NCBI GenBank assembly: GCA_025355115.1
Contig: JANXLO010000343.1
Coordinates: 1-6,198 of the forward strand
Reading direction: 5' to 3'
Length of the DNA: 6,198 nt
Source: Chthonomonadaceae bacterium
Lineage (GTDB): Bacteria > Armatimonadota > Chthonomonadetes > Chthonomonadales > Chthonomonadaceae
Shown here: in pieces, positions 1 through 5,250 of the stretch
How positions within the stretch are numbered: position 1 is the stretch's first letter
How the letters are laid out: the number at the start of each line of letters is the position of its first letter
Made by a program: the position numbers and the translations under genes
The notes under the pieces: model-generated
Database searches by the model: none
What the model saw: only the letters and a program-made list of their open reading frames with translations
What the model was told of the DNA's origin: nothing

Positions 1-23
1 TGTTATTTTTGCTTGTTCGCCAG

Positions 24-49
24 TACGTGATAATCCCTGTTATCGCGTA
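24..49. promoter_or_regulatory. Imperfect palindrome, possible operator
   Basis: The arms TACGTGATAA (24-33) and TTATCGCGTA (40-49) are reverse complements except for one T/G position, and they are separated by six bases (TCCCTG). In RNA the mismatch would be a G-U wobble, giving a 10-bp hairpin. No T-run follows on either strand, so it does not look like a terminator. A DNA operator for a dimeric regulator, overlapping a possible -10 box (GATAAT, 29-34), is the more likely reading. The regulator is unknown. Confidence 0.4.
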
Positions 50-190
50 ATGCGCCAGAGCGGAAAAATCGTATGCGAACGATGTGGTGATTTTCAAAAG
101 CAGAAACAACATCGATCACTGCACGCGGGAGGAAAAGCAGCGGGCGGAACGAAACTAACGTTCAATGCAGCGGCAAGGCCGTAATCGACA

Positions 191-196
191 GGGGAG
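191..196 (+). promoter_or_regulatory. Ribosome binding site that decides the dioxygenase start
   Basis: GGGGAG lies seven bases before the ATG at 204. The upstream in-frame ATG at 165 has no comparable site at normal spacing. It would also add 13 Arg/Gln-rich residues (MQRQGRNRQGRQR) that do not look like part of the family. The ATG at 204 is therefore preferred. Confidence 0.65.
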
Positions 197-203
197 ACAG
201 CGA

Positions 204-1016
204 ATGCTGACAGCGGAACAGATTGAGAGTTTTAAGGAGCAGGGATTTCTCAAGGCGCAGAGTGCCCTGAGCGCGGAGGACGCGGACAGGCTGCGCGAGC
301 GGATGTTCGATGTCATCGAAGGCCAGTCGAAAGGGAAGGCCGAGGCCGTGCGCAACATGGGCAACGATCAGAACGTCGTCGTTCAGATCGTGAACATCTG
401 GGAGGCCGACGACCTGTTCCGACGTCATCTTTTCAATCCAGATATCACTGCCATGATCGCGCAGCTCATGGGCGACGACACCGTCCGCGTATGGCACGAT
501 CAAGTGCAGTACAAGCCGCCGTTCGTCGGAGGCCCCACGGACTGGCATCAGGATCACCCGTACTGGCCCATCATACAGCCCGCCGACCTCGTCAGCGCGT
601 GGGTGGCTCTGGAGGATGCGTCGGTGGAGAACGGCTGTATGTGGATGGTTCCCGGCAGTCACCTCTGGGGGCCGCACAAGGGCGGCACCATCGGCACGAA
701 CCGGGAGGATTTCTCGCCCGCGCCGGACATGTCGCTCCTGCCCGAGGGGACGAAAATCGAGCCTGTGCCCTGCGAAGTTAAGAAGGGCGAAGTGATGTTC
801 CACCACTGCCTCACCTGGCACGGTTCACCGCCTAACCGCTCCGCTCACGGCCGCCCTGCCATCGCCGTTCACTACATGCCGGGCTATACGCGCTACGAAA
901 AAGACCCGTCGAAGACTCATCTTGTCGAGCACAACGTCGAAGTCGCGCCGGGCGAAATCCTTAAGGGCAGCCATTTCCCGACTGTGCGCGAGAATGGTCT
1001 TGCTCTCGAAGCGTAG
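204..1016 (+). CDS. Phytanoyl-CoA dioxygenase (PhyH) family Fe(II)/2-oxoglutarate oxygenase
   Basis: A 270-residue cytoplasmic protein with the double-stranded beta-helix signatures of the PhyH family. The iron-binding facial triad is visible as H115-x-D117 in DWHQDHPYW and the distal H206 in LTWHGS. R217 lies 11 residues after the distal His, the spacing of the 2-oxoglutarate-binding Arg in human PhyH. The family motif PGSH is at 150-153, preceded by ENGCMWMV. Because the Asp of the triad is present, hydroxylation is expected rather than halogenation. Family members couple 2-oxoglutarate decarboxylation to hydroxylation of a small molecule. The substrate cannot be read from the sequence, and bacterial members often do not act on phytanoyl-CoA. 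The length is normal and no signal peptide is seen. The gene lies 12 bp before an SDR gene on the same strand, so the two are probably co-transcribed and may act in sequence. Confidence 0.9.
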   Translation: MLTAEQIESFKEQGFLKAQSALSAEDADRLRERMFDVIEGQSKGKAEAVRNMGNDQNVVVQIVNIWEADDLFRRHLFNPDITAMIAQLMGDDTVRVWHDQVQYKPPFVGGPTDWHQDHPYWPIIQPADLVSAWVALEDASVENGCMWMVPGSHLWGPHKGGTIGTNREDFSPAPDMSLLPEGTKIEPVPCEVKKGEVMFHHCLTWHGSPPNRSAHGRPAIAVHYMPGYTRYEKDPSKTHLVEHNVEVAPGEILKGSHFPTVRENGLALEA

Positions 1017-1021
1017 GAAGG
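1015..1021 (+). promoter_or_regulatory. Ribosome binding site overlapping the dioxygenase stop codon
   Basis: AGGAAGG begins inside the TAG stop of the dioxygenase gene and ends seven bases before the GTG start of the next gene. The placement supports the GTG start and suggests translational coupling of the two genes. Confidence 0.65.
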
Positions 1022-1028
1022 TAAGCCT

Positions 1029-2027
1029 GTGAAACTTCTCATCATCGGCGGCACCATCTTTCTGGGCCGCGCGCTCGTCGAATCAGCTGTTGGCAGAGGC
1101 CATGAGGTCACGCTTTTCAACCGCGGGAAGCACGGCTCCGACCTGTTTCCGGGAACGGAGAGAATCACAGGTGACCGAGATGGCGGGCTGGACGCCCTTG
1201 AGGGCCGCAGTTGGGATGCCGTCATCGACACCTGCGGCTACTTCCCCCGCGTCGTGAAGGAATCGGCGGAGCTTTTGAAGGACTCGGCCGGGCACTATAC
1301 GTTCATCTCCTCCATCTCTGCCTATGCCGGGTTCAGTCAGCCGAATATCGTCGAGAGCAGCCCACTCGGCACGATGGAGGACGAGACGCAGGAGGAGGTA
1401 ACCGGCGAGAACTACGGGCCGCTCAAAGTTCTGTGCGAACAGGCAACGGAGCGTGCCTTTCCCGGACGCACGCTCAATATTCGTCCCGGCCTCATTGTTG
1501 GGCCCCACGATCCCTCCGACCGCTTCACATACTGGCCTGTCCGGGTGGCCAGAGGCGGTGAAGTCCTTGCTCCGCCGTCAGAGGATGCCATTCAGATTAT
1601 CGACGTGCGGGATCTAGCCGAGTGGAATATCCGAATGATCGAGCAGAACAGAGTCGGCATCTACAACGCGGTCGGCCCGGACTACCGGCTGACAATGCGC
1701 GAGCTACTGGAAACCTGCCGCGAAATCAGCGGCAGTGATGCTCACTTTGCCTGGACGTCGAAAGAGTTTCTGGATGCGAACGGGGTTCAGGGCTGGGTCG
1801 ATCTGCCCTGCTGGATGGCGGAAGAGGGCGACGACGCGGGATTCAGCAACGTGAGCTACGACAAAGCCGTGTCGGACGGCCTCACGTTCCGTCCTCTGGT
1901 CGAGATCGTGCGTGACACTTTGGCCTGGGCCAGCGCACGTCCCGCCGACGCGCCTCTCCGCGCTGGCCTGAAGCCAGAGCGCGAACAAGAGCTTCTAGCT
2001 CTCTGGCACAGCAGCTTGAGGGCCTGA
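1029..2027 (+). CDS. NAD(P)-dependent epimerase/dehydratase-like atypical SDR protein
   Basis: A 332-residue protein starting at GTG. The N-terminus MKLLIIGGTIFLGR gives the Rossmann glycine motif (G7-G8-T-x-F-L-G13) typical of extended/atypical short-chain dehydrogenases, followed by the second-strand motif TLFNRG (28-33) and GDR (48-50). SSISAY (94-99) ends the strand carrying the usual catalytic Ser. Y129-G-P-L-K133 is an intact YxxxK catalytic pair, and IRPGLIVGP (151-159) is the usual downstream strand. The enzyme is therefore probably active. Relatives carry out NAD(P)-dependent epimerisation, dehydration or reduction of sugars, nucleotide sugars or other small molecules. The substrate here is not predictable. 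The 12-bp gap to the dioxygenase gene implies one operon and possibly consecutive steps. Position 1029 is preferred because the ribosome binding site is well spaced and the Rossmann strand starts right after it. Confidence 0.85.
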   Translation: MKLLIIGGTIFLGRALVESAVGRGHEVTLFNRGKHGSDLFPGTERITGDRDGGLDALEGRSWDAVIDTCGYFPRVVKESAELLKDSAGHYTFISSISAYAGFSQPNIVESSPLGTMEDETQEEVTGENYGPLKVLCEQATERAFPGRTLNIRPGLIVGPHDPSDRFTYWPVRVARGGEVLAPPSEDAIQIIDVRDLAEWNIRMIEQNRVGIYNAVGPDYRLTMRELLETCREISGSDAHFAWTSKEFLDANGVQGWVDLPCWMAEEGDDAGFSNVSYDKAVSDGLTFRPLVEIVRDTLAWASARPADAPLRAGLKPEREQELLALWHSSLRA

Positions 2028-2035
2028 ATAGTCGT

Positions 2036-2077
2036 GAGCCAGGGACAGGGACTTTCGCCCCCGTTCCCAGGCTTTCT
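2036..2077 (+). terminator. Rho-independent-like terminator of the dioxygenase-SDR operon
   Basis: AGCC (2037-2040) pairs with GGCT (2070-2073). After an A/A mismatch, GGGA (2042-2045) pairs with TCCC (2065-2068). Inside that, GGG (2048-2050) can pair with the C-run at 2058-2062. A short T-rich tail (TTTCT) follows on the plus strand. The position, 10 bp after the SDR stop and before a converging gene, fits a terminator. The T-tract is weak and the stem imperfect. The AGGGAC repeat (2041-2046 and 2047-2052) can instead pair with GTCCC/CCT at 2084-2090, so the gap may also help stop transcription arriving from the minus strand. Confidence 0.5.
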
Positions 2078-2104
2078 GCATCCGTCCCCTGATCATGGCT
2101 TCAT

Positions 2105-4762
2105 CTACTCGCCGCTCTGCTGGATTAGCTTCGCGACCAAGCCAGTCCAGCCTGTCTGATGGCTGGCTCCCAGTCCCTCCCCCGTATCCCCGTGAAAATA
2201 CTCATGAAAGAAGATATAGTCGCGCCACTGAGGATCGTTCTGGAACTTGTCGCTGTCTCCGTAGATGGGTCGTCTGCCGTTCTCATCGCGCAGGAAGAGG
2301 TGGGTCAGGCGGCGTGAGAGCTCCTGCGAAATCTGCCACAGGTTCATCATGACGCCTGAGCCGGTGGGGCATTCAACGAGAAAGTCGTCGCCGTAGTAGT
2401 GATAAAAACGCTGGAGCGCCTCTATCAGGAGGTAGTTGATGGGGAACCAGAGCGGGCCGCGCCAGTTGGAGTTGCCGCCGAAAATGCCTGTGCGGGACTC
2501 GGCGGGCTCGTAGTCTACTCCGTAGGACGTGCCGTCGATCTGAATGGAGTACGGGTTTTTGTCGTGGAATTTGCTGAGGGATCGTATGCCGTGATCACTC
2601 AGGAACTCGTTGGGGTCGAGCATGCGGCGCAGAAGGCATTTCATCCGATGGCCGCGCACCAGCGCAAGCTGACGTCGCTCTCCCGCTCCGGGCTCCGTCC
2701 AGCGTGAGATGAGACCGGACAGATCGGGGCGGTTCTTCAGGAACCACTCCAGGCGGTCGCGAAAGCCGGGAAACATCTGAAGCGTGTCCGGCTCCATCGT
2801 ATCCACCGCCAGCAGCGGCATTAGGCCGACAAGCGAGCGTACCTTCAGGCGCGTCGCGTTGCCGTTCGGCATCCGGAGCACGTCGTAGAAGAACTCGTCC
2901 TCCTCGTCCCACAGGGCGATTCCCTCCCCCGCCAGATTGTTCATCGCTCCGGCGATATAGAGAAAGTGCTCCAGGAACTTGGTGGCGACGTCCTCGTACA
3001 CGCGATTCTCGCGGGCTAGCTCCAGAGCGATGCTGAGCATGGTCAGGCTGTAGAAGCCCATCCAGGCGGTGCCGTCGGACTGATCCAGGAAGCCGCCGTC
3101 CGGCAGCATGGCACTGCGGTCGAACACTCCAATGTTGTCCATTCCCAGGAAGCCGCCCTGGAAGACGTTGAGGCCATTGGGATCCTTGCGGTTTACCCAC
3201 CAGGTGAAGTTCAGCAGCAGCTTGTGGAAGATGCGCTCCAGAAATGCACGGTCGCCCACGCCTGTCATGCGCCGCTCGATCTTATAAATACGGAAGGCCG
3301 CCCAGGCATGCACCGGAGGATTGACGTCGCCGAACGCCCATTCGTAGGCGGGCAGTTGCCCGTTGGGGTGCATGTACCACTCGCGGCAGAGCAGCAGCAG
3401 TTGGCGCTTGGCGAAGCCGGGATCGACCAGGGCGAGCGGAATGCAGTGAAAGGCGAGATCCCAGGCGGCGTACCACGGATACTCCCAGGCGTCGGGCATG
3501 GAGAAGATATCGGCGTTGTTGAGATGGCCCCACTCGTGGTTTCGGCCATGCTTGCGCTGTGGCGGGGGCGGGGGCAGACCGGGGTCGCCCTCCAGCCAAT
3601 CATCGACAGCATAGTTGTAGAACTGCTTGCTCCAGAGCATGCCCGCGAAGGCCTGCCGCTGCACGTTCCGCACGTCCTCGGAGAGTTCGGGCGCCAACTG
3701 AGTCGCGTAGAAGAGGTCGGCCTCCAGCTTGCGCGTCGTCATTATCGTCTCGAAGCCAGCGCCCAGGGCATCGGTCATAGTCTCCTGCGGATTGAGTCGC
3801 AGGCGCACCGTGCGGGTCTCCCCTGCGGCGAGATTCAGCTGATAGCGCAGAGCGGCCTTAGTGCCCTCGTTGTCCGAGTTGACGGCGTCTGCCCGTCCCT
3901 CGACGATGTAGTTGTGGAAGGCGTCCTTGACGAAATGGGTCGCGTTCTGGCCTTGCGGTGGAAACAGGCGAACCGCATTCGTCTCGTTCTCCGTGAACAG
4001 GGGTTCAGGCGCTACGCTCGTCGCTTCGCAGTGCAGAAAGCGAACCCCCAACTCCGAGTGATCGGTCTTGAGCGTGAGAACACCGTCCCTCGCGGGGCCG
4101 GGCCAGGTGATCAGCGGGCGCTCCGCGTCCCGTCCCCAGCTCCAGGTGTTGCGGAACCAGAGCGTGGGCAGCAGCTCCAGCATCGCGTCGGGGCCGCGAT
4201 TGACTACCGTGATCTGAATCAGCATGTCCTCGGGGTCGTCCTTGGCGTACTCCACGAACACGTCGAAATAGCGGTTCTCGTCGAACGCGCCCGTGTCCAG
4301 CAGCTCGAACTCCCCGACTTCGCGGCCGCGCTGCGCGTTCTCGCGCACAAGATGCTCATAGGGGAAGGCGCAGTGGGGATACTTGTAGAGGGCCTTCATG
4401 TAGGAGTGGCACGGGGTGGAGTCGAGATAGAAGTAGACCTCCTTCACATCCTCGCCGTGGTTGCCCTCCGGCCCGGTCAGGCCGAACAGCCGCTCTTTGA
4501 GAATGGGGTCCTTGCCGTTCCAGAGGGCAAGCCCGAAGCATAGAAACTGCCGCCGGTCGCAGAAGCCGAGCAGCCCGTCCTCATTCCAGCGGTAGGCTCG
4601 CGAGCGGGCGTGGTCGTGCGGAAAATAGTCCCACGCCGAACCGTCGGCGCTGTAGTCCTCCCGCACCGTGCCCCAGGCGCGGTCGGCCAGATACGGCCCC
4701 CACTTCTTCCAGTCCGCGACATGGTCTCGCGCCTCCAGCACCCGCTTCTCCTCTTCAGTCAT
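2105..4762 (-). CDS. MGH1/GH63-like glycoside hydrolase (probable glucosidase)
   Basis: An 885-residue protein of the clan GH-G (alpha/alpha)6-barrel type. It is related to GH63 glucosidases and bacterial mannosylglycerate-hydrolase-like enzymes, and is often annotated simply as glucosidase. The N-terminal part carries highly conserved blocks (WGPYL at 21-25, GTVREDYS at 31-38, the [11 protein letters not shown] block from 49, HGEDVKE at 102-108), followed by a beta-rich region to about 350. The catalytic barrel includes [18 protein letters not shown] (422-439), [17 protein letters not shown] (471-487), NWRGPLWFP (766-774) and [11 protein letters not shown] (853-863), then WTGL (872-875). By family comparison E854 is the likely base. 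D479 is only a candidate acid. No signal peptide is seen, so a cytoplasmic role on a small glycoside is likely. An upstream ATG at 4858 would add 32 Cys/Arg-rich residues unlike the family. The chosen ATG has AGAGGG just upstream. The substrate is unknown. Confidence 0.85.
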   Translation of the reverse strand: MTEEEKRVLEARDHVADWKKWGPYLADRAWGTVREDYSADGSAWDYFPHDHARSRAYRWNEDGLLGFCDRRQFLCFGLALWNGKDPILKERLFGLTGPEGNHGEDVKEVYFYLDSTPCHSYMKALYKYPHCAFPYEHLVRENAQRGREVGEFELLDTGAFDENRYFDVFVEYAKDDPEDMLIQITVVNRGPDAMLELLPTLWFRNTWSWGRDAERPLITWPGPARDGVLTLKTDHSELGVRFLHCEATSVAPEPLFTENETNAVRLFPPQGQNATHFVKDAFHNYIVEGRADAVNSDNEGTKAALRYQLNLAAGETRTVRLRLNPQETMTDALGAGFETIMTTRKLEADLFYATQLAPELSEDVRNVQRQAFAGMLWSKQFYNYAVDDWLEGDPGLPPPPPQRKHGRNHEWGHLNNADIFSMPDAWEYPWYAAWDLAFHCIPLALVDPGFAKRQLLLLCREWYMHPNGQLPAYEWAFGDVNPPVHAWAAFRIYKIERRMTGVGDRAFLERIFHKLLLNFTWWVNRKDPNGLNVFQGGFLGMDNIGVFDRSAMLPDGGFLDQSDGTAWMGFYSLTMLSIALELARENRVYEDVATKFLEHFLYIAGAMNNLAGEGIALWDEEDEFFYDVLRMPNGNATRLKVRSLVGLMPLLAVDTMEPDTLQMFPGFRDRLEWFLKNRPDLSGLISRWTEPGAGERRQLALVRGHRMKCLLRRMLDPNEFLSDHGIRSLSKFHDKNPYSIQIDGTSYGVDYEPAESRTGIFGGNSNWRGPLWFPINYLLIEALQRFYHYYGDDFLVECPTGSGVMMNLWQISQELSRRLTHLFLRDENGRRPIYGDSDKFQNDPQWRDYIFFHEYFHGDTGEGLGASHQTGWTGLVAKLIQQSGE

Positions 4763-4826
4763 ATGCCCTCTCGATTCCCCCCGCCTTCCGCACGTATGGC
4801 AGGTCGGCAGCGTTGCAATCCGGAAA

Positions 4827-4841
4827 CACAGTGCCACTGTG
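4827..4841. promoter_or_regulatory. Perfect 15-bp palindrome, probable operator of the hydrolase gene
   Basis: CACAGTG (4827-4833) and CACTGTG (4835-4841) are exact reverse complements around one central C. The site lies about 65 bp upstream of the hydrolase start codon. It is just downstream of the predicted transcription start, where a repressor dimer would block elongation or open-complex formation. The geometry fits a helix-turn-helix dimer, and no regulator gene is in the window. Confidence 0.45.
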
Positions 4842-4870
4842 CGACAGCGGCAAGCCAATCCGAATAGACT

Positions 4871-4876
4871 ATTATA
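4871..4876 (-). promoter_or_regulatory. -10 promoter element of the hydrolase gene
   Basis: The minus strand reads TATAAT, a full match to the sigma-70 -10 consensus, in an AT-rich patch. No good -35 hexamer is found 16-18 bp further upstream, so an activator or an alternative contact may be needed. Transcription would begin near 4864, giving a leader of roughly 100 nt. This also argues against the ATG at 4858, which would then have almost no leader and no ribosome binding site. Confidence 0.5.
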
Positions 4877-4921
4877 CTCCGCATCGTCCGCTTAGATAGC
4901 ATCGGCTGGAGGTGATTTGGA

Positions 4922-4999
4922 TTGCCTCTTACATTCCCACACATTCATTTGATACGCCGTCGATCCGCGTGATGGGAAGGGAGGCAAAAGGACGCGGAT
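4922..4999. repeat. Interlocked inverted repeats
   Basis: One pair is TTGCCTC (4922-4928) with GAGGCAA (4981-4987), continued inward by TTCCCA (4934-4939) with TGGGAA (4973-4978). A second pair, ATCCGCGT (4963-4970) with ACGCGGAT (4992-4999), has its left arm inside the loop of the first and its right arm outside it. In RNA the two would form a pseudoknot-like topology or compete. In DNA they could be two operators. Function is unknown. Confidence 0.4.
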
Positions 5000-5023
5000 T
5001 TGAGGTAGAATAGTGGGGTACAA

Positions 5024-5057
5024 AGAGGTTTCCTGATACAGAAAAGGAATAGCCTCT
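5024..5057 (+). repeat. Hairpin upstream of the E1 alpha gene
   Basis: AGAGG (5024-5028) pairs with CCTCT (5053-5057), and TTCCT (5030-5034) pairs with AGGAA (5045-5049). The internal loop is one base on one side and three on the other, and the apical loop has ten bases. A TTTT run follows at 5062-5065. It could be a weak terminator or attenuator on the plus strand if transcription starts to its left, for example near a TAGAAT at 5006-5011. Confidence 0.35.
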
Positions 5058-5126
5058 CCACTTTTGACGCGATCTCAACGCCATTTCCCTATTTTGCAGG
5101 AGTCTCCAGCGGGACTGCAGCGCGGG

Positions 5127-5132
5127 TATACT
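5127..5132 (+). promoter_or_regulatory. Possible -10 element of the E1 alpha gene
   Basis: TATACT matches the sigma-70 -10 consensus at five of six bases. There is no recognisable -35 box at normal spacing. It lies in the loop between CCAGCG (5106-5111) and CGCTGG (5145-5150), a 6-bp inverted repeat that could bracket a regulator site. Transcription would start near 5139. Confidence 0.3.
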
Positions 5133-5250
5133 AGTAATCGAGGTCGCTGGGATGCCGGCAGGTCGAGACCCGACCGGGCCGGAAGCCAGAAAAGCGCGGA
5201 GGCGGCATAACCTGCCGACCGACCGCCACCCCCACGAGAGGAAGAACCGG

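Larger units (their letters stand above)
1..203. other. Upstream non-coding region of the dioxygenase-SDR operon
   Basis: No convincing coding frame is seen here on either strand. The stretch is more AT-rich than the genes that follow. It contains the palindrome described at 24-49, a shorter inverted repeat (ATCGT at 68-72, ACGAT at 79-83) and a purine-rich GGGAGGA at 127-133. That last element looks like a ribosome binding site but has no start codon at a usable distance. A GATAAT at 29-34 resembles a -10 box and lies inside the palindrome, but no -35 box with good spacing is visible. The promoter of the operon is probably here, but it cannot be placed with confidence. Confidence 0.5.
4763..5250. 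other. 488-bp divergent intergenic region with promoters and inverted repeats
   Basis: I see no supportable gene between the hydrolase and E1 alpha starts. From left to right the region holds the hydrolase leader with a perfect palindrome (4827-4841) and a minus-strand TATAAT (4871-4876). Next is a block of overlapping inverted repeats (4922-5057), then a TATACT (5127-5132). Last is a GC-rich stretch that is either the E1 alpha leader or an N-terminal extension of that protein. A 13-codon open frame at 4972-5013 has no ribosome binding site and is not called. Confidence 0.6.

Noticed and set aside
162..821. A 219-codon open frame on the minus strand, opposite the dioxygenase gene
   Set aside because: The plus-strand frame carries intact PhyH catalytic residues. 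The minus-strand product has no recognisable motif and is explained as a codon-bias shadow.
2595..3200. A 201-codon open frame on the minus strand, in another frame of the hydrolase gene
   Set aside because: It overlaps the conserved hydrolase frame on the same strand and is Arg/Pro/Ser-rich, as expected of a GC-rich off-frame translation.
3224..4543. A 439-codon open frame on the plus strand, opposite the hydrolase gene
   Set aside because: It lies wholly antisense to a strongly conserved protein. Its translation shows no family motif and is rich in Val/Arg/Glu/Gly as expected for the reverse of GC-rich codons. It has no convincing ribosome binding site.
5064..5095. TTGACG (5064-5069) with TATTTT (5090-5095) as an E1 alpha promoter
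   Set aside because: The spacer is 20 bp, too long for a normal sigma-70 promoter, so it was not listed as a feature.
4798..5165. Direct repeat GGCAGGTCG at 4798-4806 and 5157-5165
   Set aside because: Nine bases repeated once within about 370 bp of GC-rich DNA is close to chance. No target duplication or mobile element is linked to it.
5152..5217. Cobalamin-riboswitch-like ends (GGCAGGT and ACCTGCC)
   Set aside because: The distance between the arms is only about 60 nt, and the conserved core expected between them in the cobalamin class is not present.
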